From the NCBI GenBank assembly GCA_037962975.1, contig CM075669.1, positions 186,380,501 to 186,444,500 on the forward strand: 64,000 bases of DNA, in the 5' to 3' direction. Position numbers and translations under genes: made by a program. Positions 46,622 to 59,575 of the stretch are shown piece after piece; within the stretch, counting starts at the first letter, position 1; every line of letters starts with the position of its first letter. Below the pieces are notes generated by a model. The model did not search any database. It was not told the DNA's origin and saw nothing but the letters and a program-made list of their open reading frames with translations. Source of the stretch: Clitoria ternatea. Lineage: Eukaryota; Streptophyta; Magnoliopsida; Fabales; Fabaceae.

Positions 46622-48996
46622 GGCTTCAACCTTTGACTTATCAACCGCAACTCCATCATTTGAAATAACATGTCCAAGGAATTGGACTCAGATAGCCAAA
46701 ATTCACACTTAGAGAGCTTCGCATACAATTCCTTCTCTCGTAGAATAGTCAATACAAGACGAAGATGTCTTTCATGCTCTTCATGACTCTTGGAGTACAC
46801 CAAAATATCATCAATAAACACCACGACGAATTGGTCAAGATATTCATGGAAGATGCGATTCATGTAGCTCATGAAAATTGCAGGGTCATTCGTCACCCCA
46901 AATGGCATCACCACATACTCATAATGTCCATACCGCGTTCGGAAAGCAGTTTTCGGAATATCTTCGGCCTTCACCCGAATTTGGTGATATCCGAAGCATA
47001 AATCAATCTTTGAAAACACAACTGCCCCCTTCAATTGATCCAATAGATCATCAATGCGTGGAAGAGGATATTTATTTTTAATGGTTAGTTTGTTGAGCTG
47101 GCGATAATCAACGCACAATCTCATACTCCCATCTTTCTTCTTCACTAATAGCACGGGAGCACCCCACAGAGACACACTTGGGCGAATAAACTCCCGCTCA
47201 AGTAATTCTTCCACCTGCTTTTTCAACTTAACTAACTCCATAGGAGACATCCTATAAGGAGCTCGGGAAACAGGTTCTGCACCCGGAATAAGATCAATAG
47301 CAAATTCCACTTCTCGTGGAGGAGGTAATCCAGGAATTTCTTCCGGAAACACATCGGGAAACTCTGAAATAATAGGAATTCCACCAGATTGGGAAACACC
47401 ATTCCCATCAACCACGCAGAACATCATAAGAAGCTGGGAGATACCTTGTACATCAAAATCTTTAGTATTCGAAGTCAGGAAGATCACCGTCTTGCTATGA
47501 CAATCCACTAAGATTTTGTTAGCAGATAACCAATCCATGCCTAGAATAATATCCAAATCCTTCATAGGCAAGCATACGAGGGATACAACAAATTTCCTAC
47601 CCCCAAGGTTCATCTCGACGTCCTCACATCGAGTTACCGATCTTAAGCAAGCACCGGTCGGTGTAGTCACCAATATAGAACCTTTCATCATGCACACAGG
47701 CACCCGCAAGCGCCTCACACAATCTTCAGAAATAAACGAGTGCGTAACACCAGAATCATAAATAATATGCACCGGAGTGCCAAGGATTTCACACTCACCA
47801 CGGATAAGATCTTCAGCCTGAGCCGCTTCTTCACCAGTAACTGCAAATACTCTTCCCGCAGCTTGTACTTGACCACCACCATTTCGGTTTCCATTTCTTC
47901 CACCACAACCGATACCTCGACCATTTCTTCCACCGCTATGATTGCCACCACGGCCACCATTTCGGACATCATTTTGGCCACCACCATTTCCACATCCACG
48001 GCCACCAAAACCTCCACGGTTAGCACCATAGTTCATGCGGTTAGGAGCATCAACATTAGCATCTCTTGTATTCATTGGACAATTTGGGCGAATATGCCCG
48101 GGTTGGTTGCATTGGAAGCACACAACATCATTTTGAGGACAATCACGTGCCAAATGGTTGGCACCACATCGGAAGCAAGTTATGCCTTGGACATTTCCGC
48201 GACCTTGGTTACCACCACCATAACCGCCTCTAGGAGCACCTCGTCCCCTTCGGAAAGAAGAAGAACCACGTACAAATTGTCTATTATTTTTAAAATTGCC
48301 TTTCTTCTTGAAGCTAGAAGATTGGCCCTTCAATTTGTAATCATGCCCCGAATAACTCCTTGGAGCAACATCATTTTCTTCAAAAATTCTGCACTTGTCC
48401 ACAAGAGTAGGAAAACTCCTAATCTCTTGATGACAAATCGCCTTCTTGATTTCTTGGCGCAGTCCATTTTCAAATTTAACACACTTTGAAGCTTCAGTGC
48501 CCTCTTGTTGATAGGGTGGATAAAATGCACTTAATGCTTCAAATTTGGAGGCATACTCCTCCACCGTCATACTTCCTTGCCTAAGCTCCATAAATTCAAG
48601 CTCTTTCTTGCTCCTATAGCTGTCCGGAAAATATTTCTTCAAAAATTCCAACCTGAAATTTTCCCAAATCAAGGGAACATCAGCAGCTATCATACGTCCT
48701 CTAGTAAGACGCCACCATGCTTCAGCCTCATCGCGGAGCATAAAGACCGTATACTCCACCTTTTGCGCTTCTGAACATTCAAAGCTTGCATATATCCTTT
48801 CCAAGTCATTTATCCACGCATACGCATCTTCAGGTTTAAATCCTCTATGAAACTCCGAAGGATGCCTCTTGAGAAATAAGTCAAGACCTTGGGAACCTTG
48901 TCCCACATTCAGCTGGCCTTGCCTTTCCAAGAAATCAGTGAATCGGTTCAAGGCATTTGCCATGGCAGCAGCCTCACGATTCGGTCTACCAGCCAT
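46618..48996 (-). pseudogene. Gypsy-2 gag, protease and RT in one frame
   Basis: A 792-codon frame. Gag occupies about residues 1-260 (DLERIYASFECSEAQKVEY, GSMTVEEYASKFEAL), followed by a Gly/Arg/Asn-rich linker with two zinc knuckles (CFRCGANHLARDC with three residues before His; CFQCNQPGHIRPNC canonical). Protease has IIYDSGVTHSFIS, with Val where the active-site Ala (DSGA) is usual. RT has KKKDGSMRLCVDYRQLNKLT and an intact FIDD box, but LCFGYHQIR and TNDPAIF depart from the usual LRSGYHQIR and TNAPA. After CEFWLSE the frame shifts and ends. Gag-Pol as one frame is normal for this group. Confidence 0.93.
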
Positions 48997-49350
48997 ATCT
49001 TAATGCCTATACATCAAAACATGGCTCACACATAAGTACACTAGGCCAAACAATAGCTTTTCGATTTATAAATTCTGGAATTTCAGTAATCATAAGCCTA
49101 TCATATATCATATCACATAACCACATCATTTTTAATACAGGATCACAGCATATTCATAAATAGAGGTAATTAGTGTAAGGACTCTTGGCCAGACTTAACA
49201 ACTCCATACAGCAATACAACAATATCAATTCAATGTCAACTATCATAATTTAGTCAAGTAATTTCATGAATCAGTCTTGCACAGTCAATAATCACATATA
49301 CATCTTTAATCATAGTTGTATCAAGAGCAATTGCTGCTCTGATACCAGGT
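48997..49350 (-). other. Gypsy-2 leader with primer binding site
   Basis: Non-coding. GCTCTGATACCA at 49336-49347 complements the start of the PBS (TGGTATCAGAGC), three bases from the LTR. Confidence 0.8.
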
Positions 49351-52300
49351 TGAGACACCCCAGAAATCAGAGTAAATTTTTTGCGTTTTTAGAAAATACC
49401 TGGATCTATAATAAGCCACTCCCATATATGAAGATATGAGAGGGTAAATTTAAAAGGATTAACTTTAAGAAAGTTCCTCAACTAAACCAGCGGAAGGAAA
49501 TTGAGCACATGAATAAATGTGATTCTGTTTTAAGAAATCGACCCCTGGGAATTAATAAAACCCAATTTTGCACTTAAGGTATCCATAAAATAATGTGGGT
49601 TCAAGTCTCAGTTTTTAGAAAGGAAAGAAATTAATTGGGATAGTGCATTTCTTGGCATTATAGGAGTAGCAGGGCGAAAAGAAAAAAAAAGGGAGTAACA
49701 GGGGCGTCATCTCGCTCAAGCGAAGTCCGACTCGCTTGAGCGAGACACACCTGCCACGTTTGGGCGAAGCCAGCGAGTCTTGAGCGAAATGCGTCCAGAC
49801 TCGAATTTATGATGGACTCGCTTGGGCGAGACTTACTCGCTTAAGCGAAACACTCTCGGGGTCAATCCTATACCCACTCGCATAATCAGAATCTTCAAGA
49901 CTTAAATTTTCACCCAGAAAACCCCTCCAAATCCGACTCCCCTTACACGGGTTGTCACTCGGTATTCTTCTCCAAAAGCCGACTCAAAGCACTCGGATTT
50001 TCACTCGGTAGAGTCTTCCTGAAACTGACTCAAAGTACACAGATTCACCACTCAGCAGAATCCCCTGACTGAGCCATCATTCACTCAATCCCTACTCGGC
50101 AACAGCAGTCCAGACCAAGTCCTCCCTCACACAACATCCACTCGGTAAATTCACTCCAAGTCCAAGACTTCACCCACTCGGTGGTTCACTTGGGAAACTT
50201 CCCAGAAACCGACTTACCTTTGTTTGGTCATTCACTCGGAATCTCATTCAAAGACCGACTCATTGTCTGTTCGGCTTTCACTCGGTATTTTGTTACAATC
50301 CGACTACCGCTCTTTTTCACTCGAGGAGAGTTATTCCAGGGAAAATTCTAGGCAACTCACACCGAGTATCACCAATCGGTGTTCTCCCACTCGGAGAATA
50401 CAAGGTCAGAACACACCACTCGGAATAAGAACACTGGACTCAGAAATTCCCCTCTGGAACTCCACTGCCCAGATCATCAAACTCAAGAGCCTTCTCACTC
50501 GGATTACGTACCCTTCCTCACTCGGAAAACTATGGCTCAGACTTAAGTCACTCGGAATTCACTCGGAAATTCCACCACCTCTTAGTTTATTTCCAAAATC
50601 CTCACCTAGACAGAATTCATTCATAGACTCACCCACTCACCATCTAATGGCCTCGCTTGGGCGAATGCCATTCCTTAGGCCCTTCGCTTGAGCGGATTTC
50701 TTCCAGTAGCCAACCCCCTGATTCTCCTAGCATTTACGCTTGAGTGAATTAGCCATTCGCCTGAGCGGAGTCAGGCCAGCAGCTAATCCATTCGCCCTCG
50801 CTCGGGCGAGACTCCATTCGCCTGGGCGAAATTCCTCCAGAGAGCAAACACTGATAGTGCGAAATTCCTCCAGAGAGCAGACATTGATACGGGGTAATTT
50901 TGCTTGAGCGAGATTCAATCCCGCCTAAGCGAAATTGTTCAGAGACCAATTTCTTATCAGGTGTGGCTCTCGCTCGGGCGAGAATCCACCTCGCTTAAGC
51001 GAAACTACCAGACATCCTGCAGGACTCAAAATTCACACAACACAGCACACTAAAAATTGAACTTCACTCATTCTACAGACATGCATTATATATCAAACAT
51101 TATTCAGAGCATTTAAAACTGGTTCTGCATCAATATACTCTTAAATTCCATTCAACTCTTCAAAATCATATATGTAAATTAATTCTTCATCTCATCAACT
51201 TTATAAAAGAAATACTGAAATATAATTCTTCATCCATTCATCAACATATAGGAAATCTCAATTATAATTTAAACCTTCATACATACTTAGGGTCACCAAT
51301 GAAAATGAGATATACATACAATTTCTCATTTTCTCCCATGACCCTCCAAAATCATCTATCAAGTAGACTTCCAAAATACACATTCATTACATATCCTACT
51401 ACTCAAAATACATATGATTACATACATCACCGGCGAAGGCGCTTCTTATACACTAATTACCTCCACAGCCAAAATATACTTCAAAACGCTTACTCTTCCC
51501 ATAATTGCCCTGCATCACAAGTCTAAAATTGACAACATGGGAGAGTGAGTCTACATTCCAAAGGAATAAACATGAATACCATGTGATTATACATATAGGC
51601 TTCCACACATGTATACTTTGCACTTCAATAATATTCATCATGACATATACCAACACCATTTCACACAAAGCATACAAGCATATACATAATTACAATACTC
51701 AACCATTGAGTTATCACAACAACTTTCAAATGGTATTCATACTTTTATGTTGTCTTAAGTATATTTGTACCACCTCTCACAATCACCATCACCACCTTGG
51801 CATACTACCTTCTATATGCAAATGCTCCTAACTAATGCATATGCACAAAGGATTATTTCAACAATTGTAGATCTGACTGTGGGAATTTCAACATCAACTG
51901 TGGGATTCAAGTGTGATCTTTTAACCACACCCCTACTGCAGTAGTAAAATATGTACACTTATTCTTTAAATTGCATGCATTCATCAATAGTTTTACTGGT
52001 ACCAAACCGCATCGCCCATCTTGCAACACTTGGCCATTTTCACCATGACCGCGGTATACAACATAATCAACATAGAGTGTTGCGGGCCAACCACGATTTA
52101 TACCATGGCAGCTATGATCTCAAGGACCACCGGGGACACCTGCTCCTCAAGAGCCACCCCCCACAAGGGTCAACCACATGTGGCTCCCCGAAGCACAACA
52201 TGGGCAGCTTCGTGACTTATACACTAAGTAACAGGGGAAATATATCATGCTCGTGCACCGAGCCGCCCTCCCACTGGGCCAACCAGGGGAATCCCCTAAA

Positions 52301-53930
52301 ATTCCAACACCGGCAGCTATGCAGTATGCCATGGATGCAAATGCAATCATATGCATTCCTCACTCTATGCATCCTACACATGCCACTCATCATCCAACAT
52401 CGTCAACACCACAAGCTTTTATTAACATTGATTGTTCACAATAGTTTCAATCTTTGGGTGGCATTCTTTTTATTTTCAATCTCAACAAACAACATCAACA
52501 ATTATATCACATTCATGGTAATACAACTTAACATAACACACCATAAATATTCTAAATGCACAAAAGCATGTTGCCACAAATATTTATCTACATCACACCA
52601 CAAGTCATCATTTCTTACAACATTCAAGCAAGGCTAACATGCATAACACCATATACCACAATCAACTAACATTCAAATTCATGCATTTAGAATTTAGACT
52701 CCTCTCCTACCTCAAGAGAAGAATTCCGATGGATAAGACGATCCCGCCTTGTCGTTCGGAATAGGTCCTACATTCACATTCATGTAAAACCTTAATCAAT
52801 CAACTATTCAAATCATCAATTCAATTCTATTTAGTCATATTCATGTTTATAATGTCACAACATGTGTTATACATGTTGTGGATATCATTTTTATTCTTTA
52901 TTAGGCTTCAGGAATTCCTTCCCATTAAGCCACCATCATTAAATTTAAGGATTACAAGACAAACCTATCCCCCAAGCTTCACCAAACTCCTTCCACCATC
53001 ATTCATATCTTTTAATATCATATATTTCTCCATAAAACACATTCTCAAACTAACTTTAACTATTTTCCCCAAACTCCAAGGTTAGGATTTTCTCCAAAAC
53101 CCATCCACCTTCATTAATACATCATAAACCTTCACTTCTCACCATCATTAATGCACCAACAACCATTTTCCTCCCATAAATACTTGCATTTATGATACCC
53201 CATTCTAGGGCATGAGCATTAAATGCTCTAATAAACACCCATGCACATGCATCTCCTTCCCAAAATCATAATACCCATAATATCAACATAAACCCATCCA
53301 AAAATGGTGGGAGAAGCTTACCTCACATCCAAAACGAATTGGGTTCAAGAAAGGAAGGGAGGCAGCACGAAAATAAGAGGAAGGAGAAGGAAGAACCCCA
53401 AGCTTCCAAGTCCTCTTCAACGAAAAATAGAGAGGAAAAGAGTCACCACACAAACTCAAGGTTTTTTTTTTGGGAGAAGAAGAGAGAAGAATGGAGGAAG
53501 ATGAAGAGAAAAAGAAGTAAAGTATATTTGCTCAAAGCTTCAGCGGTTTACACGTGAATAGAAGAAGGAAAGTTTGGGCTTTTGGGTTTATTTTAGTTCC
53601 ATCTATTAGAATTCATCGTTTTTGTCACTAACAGGCTCTTCGTTTGGGCTCAATACTTCATCCAAAAATTATTCCGAATGTATATTCGGATTCCCATTAT
53701 TACTCTCTACAGCCCTGACCAGTATCATCTCATTCCGAGATATTTGGTCCGACACCCATATCTCAACCGGGCTCATTTTCAGCTTAACCGGTCTCCATAA
53801 ATTACCAACAATTCCTAAAAATCTTAATTTAGATAAATTCAATTTATTGGGACCTTAAACAATTCATATTCAACTTGTAAATATTTATTTCCCTTAATTA
53901 ATCTTCTATTTTAAAATTCGGGATGTTACA
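49351..53930 (-). repeat. Gypsy-2 5' LTR
   Basis: Near-identical partner of 39858-44436. Some motifs decayed there are intact here (for example CGCCTGGGCG near 50819), which helps distinguish decay from original variation. Confidence 0.92.
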
Positions 53931-54494
53931 GTTAATATATTAATAATTAGAGTATTGGAATTCATACCCATTTGATGAATATAAAGATGTTGATTATGTA
54001 ATCATTTTAGGAATGCATAGGTGTTGATGATATATGACTTTAAGGATGAATTTGAATATGGTTAATTAGGAATATGAATATTGGAGATGTATGATGTATA
54101 ACCATATAGATATATACGTGTATATATCTTAGGCTTCGTATGTTCATGAAATTATGTGAAAAGATGATGGTTGTTTATTAGGCTTAAGTTATGTCTTTGC
54201 ATGCCTTGCCGAGCTTTTTCTCATATCTTTACATATGGGACTAGGCGTATGCCCAGTATACATATTCTTCTTCCGCTGTAAACTCTGTTATTTTGTATAC
54301 CGTTATAGGCAAACTATTTAACGATCCAGTTATAGATTATCAAATCTCACCCTTTGGTTTTCTATGGTTCGAGTCTTGATGTAGTTGTGGTGGTGTTTTG
54401 AAATTATTTTGAACGCGAAAAATTTATTCGTATTGTTATTGTTTAATTATTTAGATTACATCGGGATTCGAGTCCAGAAAATCGGGGTGTTATA
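53931..54494 (+). repeat. LARD-B LTR, distal part
   Basis: Aligns with the last ~570 bp of the LARD-A LTR (GCCTTGCCGAGC, GGGACTAGGCGT, CATCGGGATTCGAGTCCAGA), ending TTATA before TSD CTAAG. Confidence 0.85.
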
Positions 54495-54499
54495 CTAAG

Positions 54500-55339
54500 A
54501 CAGTGAAACAGTTTATATAGTTTGTAGTAATATAAACACTTAATCCAAAATATGCCTAATTTGTGAGTAAAATAAATAACCATCCAAAATGAAATTGAGG
54601 CACAGTATATATACCAAGCAATCAAATTACAACATTCAAAAAATTCTATATTCCTAATTATCCATTGTATGAAAACTTGAACCGATCTACAAACATAAAA
54701 AAAACTAATCATTGTTGACGTTATTTACATTTCAATCATAATTACATACTACAATACAATGGTTAAATAAAATGCAAATACATTATACCTAAGCCTAACA
54801 CTATATACATGAGCCTTGTGTCTTGAATTCATTCCAAAAAAGTAATACCTGATTAAGATAAACACTAAACAACAAGGTCAATTAATTATCAAAAAGCATA
54901 CACAAACTACTAACTAATAAACAACCCCTTGATACGTGTTAATCCAACCACCAGTAATATTGCATTTAATTATACAGTGACCTTTCCAAAAAAAACTATC
55001 ATCCAAACAGTGCTACAAACAAAAAATATATATAAATCAATAGTTGTAGCTTTAATAGTTTCTAAAACAATAATGTAAATACATTATTAATAGGTATTAC
55101 ATAATTATATACTTATTAAGATTGACTAGATTTAGCACAACCTGTTGCAAATCCTAATCTAGTGACAACCATAAATGATTGTCCAATATTCCTCCTTGTT
55201 GTCTTCTTGTTGTCCTCAATTTTCTAGACATGAATTAAATAAATATCAAGTATAATAAATTAAAAATAAATTTAAATCATGTGAATAGTAAATAATTTTA
55301 AAAAAAATGATGGATAAGAATTGGCCTTAAACTATATAT
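54500..55339. other. Tandem-repeat unit then AT-rich DNA, no gene recognised
   Basis: 54500-54600 continues the ~100-bp tandem repeat of 35296-35466. The remainder is AT-rich with no recognised coding or terminal signals. Confidence 0.45.
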
Positions 55340-55369
55340 CACTACTATAAAAACAACTAATAATTACCC

Positions 55370-55920
55370 TCAGTTAGCGATTGTGACATTCCGTCGCTAA
55401 TCAGTGACCAAATTAGCGACCGTAACCATGAAAGGGACCTTGAATACGAAAAATAGTGACCACATAGCGACCAACATGATCCCGTCACTAAAATTAGGAA
55501 AGAACCGCCACTAAATCCGTCGCTAACTCATACCCCGTCGCTGATTCGGTCGCTACAATTATTTCCCTCCATTTTTTTGGTTTCCCTCCAATGTATCTAT
55601 GGCGCCAACTGATAGCGACGGGGATCGTACAGTCGCTATATCTTCGGATACATCAACGATGCACACATACCGTCACTACAATCACAATGTAGTGACAGGT
55701 AGGTATTGTAGTCGCTATATTTGGATACATCAGCGATGGAGTTTTACTGTCGCTATGAATCTTGGAGGGAGAAAAATTTTGGAGGGATTTCTAAATTGAG
55801 TGACAGATGTAGTCGTCGCTAGTGTTAGTATATTAGCGACACACGTCGTTATCCATCGCTATATGATTTATTTTCTAAAAATATCCACGGTTTTAGTGAC
55901 GATGTGTATCCGTCGCTAAC
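55370..55920. repeat. Left subterminal repeats of the CACTA element
   Basis: Repeated TAGCGAC and GTCGCTA in both orientations, some 19-20 bp apart (55375, 55394, 55414). The short open stretch at 55599-55799 lies within this array and is not a gene. Confidence 0.8.
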
Positions 55921-55929
55921 CGTTAAAAA

Positions 55930-56292
55930 CTTATTCGAGTTTTCCCCTTCCCCCTTTCATTTTCAAAAGCCCTAAACCCCATCATTTCCCTTTCCCTCTT
56001 CGAACTCTCTGACGAACCTCTCCAATCCCTTCCCCTCTTTGACTCTGACGAACCTCTCCGAGCTCGTGGATCTCTTTCCCTTTCCTTTCCAACTTTGAAT
56101 CTCCCAACCCCTTCCTCTCTTCAACTTCGACTGAACCCTTCCGACTGGTTCCCTTCTTCCAGTCCAAACCATCCTCATCAATTTCATTTCCCTCTCTATT
56201 CATCTCGTGGGTCACAACTCTTGACGGTATTCCAAACTAGCACGGCGGTGTCCCTCTTCTCTCACTCCCTTCGTCGGCTCTCACTCCCTCAG
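55930..56292 (+). pseudogene. 5' exon-like segment with strong splice donor
   Basis: CT-rich leader containing AAAGCCCTAAACCCC, common in plant 5' UTRs, then an open frame from 56095 ending in CCTCAG|GTAAGT, a perfect donor consensus near 56292. No protein family is recognised. It may be the transposon's own first exon or a captured promoter and exon. Confidence 0.4.
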
Positions 56293-56299
56293 GTAAGTT

Positions 56300-57130
56300 G
56301 AGTTCTCTTCTCTTCTATTTACAGTGCTTTACATTTTTTTTGGTATTTATAAAGATGGCTGTTTTATTTTTTTTCTTGGTGTTTCGTTCCTAAGAGTGCT
56401 TGTTGTAAATACCATTTGCCAGCCTTGCTTTTATGTTAATTTTGAATGAAATTTTATCAACAAAAGTAAACAGGAACCAAAAACAAATCTCACGAAGATT
56501 AGAATATGGTAACAAAACATGAAAGTCAAGAATCTAACTACACACGTCTATTAATTTTGAGCCTAATTAATCTATTCCTACACATTCTCCATTTGCGTCA
56601 GTTTTTGTGATCGAGCAATGAATTAGTCATGACAATGAATTCTTTATGAAATAAGAAACAGTAGGGTTAAATTGCAGACGTTGTATAATGGAATCAATTA
56701 TATTCAAGAATTATGCAACTGCATAATGGTGAGTCAAAAAATGCATTAAGTTGATTGTTGAGTATAATTTGTACAATAATATGAAATAAACATATATATA
56801 ATGATATACACCTCAAAATTTGGGACTACAAACTTGTGAGTAATAATGAATATAAATGGGCCAACTGCCAATATTTGTTTTAGCTATCTTTAAATGCCCA
56901 TACTTGGTCAACAAGCCAATTATCCTTTCTCCACTTCCAATCCTTTCACTCTGTTTATTAACATCAATCAATACATATGACTAAACTGCATTTCAACCTT
57001 CAAAACGGAGTTAAAGTTTAGAGCGCACGATGCTTACCACTTCTTTGCACAAGCTCAGGCCCAGAAAAACATAGGCTAAAGAGCTGAATAAGAAAATCAA
57101 GTTATGATACAGGCTTTTATGTTCCTAAAA
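56300..57130. other. AT-rich intron-like DNA in the CACTA element
   Basis: Follows the donor at 56292. No gene recognised; the right end may include 3' UTR of the captured KEG fragment. Confidence 0.4.
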
Positions 57131-57137
57131 TAGCATA

Positions 57138-58940
57138 TCAGTTCTCATCAATGGCAAGATCAGCAGGGTCCCTTATCCAGGGCCTCCCTTCCCTCCACTG
57201 GAATTTTATTCTTAGTTTTCCATTTGCATCTACCCCTACAACCTGTCCCTTGCTGGCATGTGTCTCCATTCCCCATCCCATTGCGAGGTCACCAGTTCAT
57301 CTCTAATCCTTACTTTGTCCCCTACTTTGAATGGCTAAACACATTCCATTTCCCATGCCTTACAAAGCCATAGTCTATCCATAAAATAGAATGCCACCCA
57401 TAGGTCCTCGTCTTCCATCCGATGCACGACCCCTATGCTTGAATGGCTCACTTCTCCCCAATAGTGGGTTGGGGTTGAAACTAATACTTTAACCCTTGCC
57501 CAGTCTCTAATACAAAACTCATTCTCTTCTACTACCTCCACTTCTGATGGGTCCAACATCTATGTTTTGGATCCTGCTGGGGTATATATTCTAAGTTTTC
57601 CATCAGCATCGATTGCTTGTATAGTACCAATACTAGCATGAGTGTTCCCTGACTATCCAAATCTTGGTTGCTTAACAGATTGCTTAACTTTAACTTTCTA
57701 TCCAGCAAAGAGTTTGCCATGCCAAATCTTTCAAGATGGGAAGTTGGTCCAACCCATTTTTCTTGCTCCCCATAAAAGCCAACAAAAGTGCTTTTGTCCA
57801 CTTCATTGCTTTCATACCCTATTCCTTGGACAACACCAACACTACCTGGACCAATAGATTTCCAATGATTTGTATTATCTTTTAACCTCACCCACTCTCC
57901 CACTTCAAACATTTTCTCAATCTCAAGGTCTGAAGGATCTCCTCTCCAAAGTCCAGGCAAACCAAAGAATGCGATCCTGACATCCCCATCAGCATGAATA
58001 CTGGTTATAACCCCTTGAGATTCAGGGTTAGCTCCTCTCCAAGCCCACCTTGGTTTAACCAAACCCATTTGAAACCTAACATACTGCCCAACTTTAAAGC
58101 TAGGAACCTTTTCATAATGGATGGGGTTCTTCTAATTTTGACAAGTTTCAATATGAGAATATTATTCTAACTTAATATGTTTTAAATTTAGATCGCAAGA
58201 GTTTTGTTATTAATAATATTTTTGTATTTTTAAAACTTGAATTTAAATAGAGTATATTAGATTAAAAATAAATCAATTTCTAGACTGATGTTATACATTA
58301 TACATTATAAAATCATACTGTTTAGAAGAAAAATTTACATGAGATTCAGGGATTATTTGATAACTCTTTTTGAAAATAATTTAATCGTTTTATTTTAAAA
58401 ATCAAAATACTTATTTAACTAATCAATTTTCTAAAACTGAGTTTGGAAATAACTCTCATTTTTCTATTTTAAAAACTAAAAAGGCGGAACAGGTTTTACC
58501 TGTTTTGCTTCTTTGTTGTTATCTTTAATTTTGAAAAGTTGAAAACATAAGAACTACACATTTTCATTAATGGCATATATATAATATTCTTTATAACTTT
58601 CCTAAAAGACTTATTTCTCCTTAGCCACTCATGAGGCCAATAATACGCCCAATTCCCAAACAAATGTTGTTTTTATATCTTGTTTTAAAAGCAATTTTTG
58701 TAAATTATATATTAAAATTATGTTTAAAAACTAAAAAATAAAATTTAATCAAACAAGCTCATAACTTGGTCTGGTTCTTATGCACAATAGCTAAACTTTC
58801 TCTCCCAACACTATTTCAGTCATAACTTGGTCTGGTTCCTAGGCTTGGTTTTGAGCGTACCTAATCCCCAACTTCAAATCCTGGAAGCCGTTCTGCATCT
58901 CCAGGAGAAACTTTCCACAAGCTCTACCTTCCGGTGACCC
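57138..58940 (-). pseudogene. KEG: Captured C-terminal part of a KEEP ON GOING (KEG)-type E3 ligase gene
   Basis: From 58940 downward: VRVTGR, stop, SLWKVSPGDAERLPGFEVGD, stop, VRSKPSLGTRPSYD, stop, NSVGRESLAIVH. Sequence resumes at about 58125 with EKVPSFKVGQYVRFQMGLV and RGANPESQGVITSIHADG, GLPGLWRGDPSDLEIEKMFE, WKSIGPGSVGVVQGIGY, then MLDPSEVEVVEENEFCI, HSSIGVVHRMEDEDLWVAF, and a likely native end DPADLAIDEN with stop at 57138-57140. These are the MIB/HERC2-like repeats of KEG, which in Arabidopsis ubiquitinates ABI5. RING, kinase and ankyrin parts are absent. Several Trp or Gln codons are now stops. About 600 bp of unrelated DNA (58130-58740) replaces a short segment. Confidence 0.9.
58130..58740. 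other. AT-rich insertion within the KEG fragment
   Basis: Not similar to KEG. It replaces roughly 26 codons. It could be a filler from double-strand break repair during capture, or an insertion. No TSD was identified. Confidence 0.45.
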
Positions 58941-59570
58941 TCACCTACAAAGAAAACAATAAAATTGCTTCTAATTTGCAATCTCAGGATGAAATCACTA
59001 ATAAAATTGTCAATGAAATATTGTATATTAAGTTTATCTAATCCTATAGTAGCGGTCAATATTTTAGTTGAATTTTCTCAGTTTCTCAGAGAGGAAGTAG
59101 ATCCGGCAAAGCTAAATGAGGTGGTGCTTTTCTTAACAAAGTTATTGATCAAGCATCATGTAACTACTGTAGAAGCTATGGCTCTGACAATGGGCAAACT
59201 CTTAAACTACCTTTACTTGGGTGTAGAACTGAGCCAATCGATATTTCCCAAATCATTTATTATTATAATATTAATAATAATTATCAAGTCAACTCAAAAC
59301 TTGAGTTTAGCGTCTACTTAAAATTTTAAGCCCGAGCATGTTTGAAACATTTTGAAACAAAGTTTAATTTCAGTCAAATAATCCACTCCCAAAATGAAAG
59401 CTAGTTCCTAGGCAATATTCATACAGTTTTATAAATTGAATTTTAAACAAGTTCTATATTTTAGTAGAAACATCAATGGCTGAAAATAGAAATATAATTT
59501 TAATATCTGCTTTGTTAATAATTCATCCCCAGAGAAGTCAAAGTCTAGGGTAGCCAAATATTTGTGATAC
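58941..59570. other. Spacer between KEG and kinesin pieces with an unidentified open region
   Basis: Two plus-strand frames stay open across about 59050-59320, one reading FLREEVDPAKLNEVVLFLTK, the other GGAFLNKVIDQASCNYC and LKLPLLGCRTEPIDIS. Neither is recognised. This may be a third captured gene piece. Confidence 0.3.
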
Positions 59571-59575
59571 TAGTG

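Larger units (their letters stand above)
39858..53930 (-). mobile_element. Gypsy-2: Ty3/gypsy chromovirus-type element with 4.6-kb LTRs
   Basis: LTRs are 39858-44436 and 49351-53930, near-identical at about 4580 bp each. The internal domain is 44437-49350. On the minus strand the LTR begins TGTAACATCCCG and ends GGGGTGTCTCA, followed by a PBS (TGGTATCAGAGC) next to 49350. The polypurine tract before the other LTR reads GGAGGGGTGGAA. Gag-pol is present but broken by frameshifts and stops. The 5-bp flanks (ATAAG and GTTAA) do not match, so no clean TSD is visible. Confidence 0.92.
35467..54494 (+). mobile_element. LARD-B: solo LTR of a LARD-A relative, split by gypsy-2
   Basis: Starts TGTAACACCC at 35467 and ends GGGGTGTTATA at 54494, with perfect TSD CTAAG (35462-35466, 54495-54499). 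Without gypsy-2 it is one LTR of about 4955 bp (35467-39857 plus 53931-54494). Its order of blocks matches the LARD-A LTR but the sequence is diverged: a leading ATTAATTATT region, the doublet array at 37467-37890, the GC-rich block, and the CTTGGCCGGCA block near 39757. No internal domain remains, so it is a solo LTR. Confidence 0.85.

Noticed and set aside
47740..48489. 249-codon plus-strand frame
   Set aside because: Antisense shadow of the Gly/Arg/Asn-rich gag linker and zinc-knuckle region of gypsy-2, giving Ser/Thr/Ile-rich sequence.
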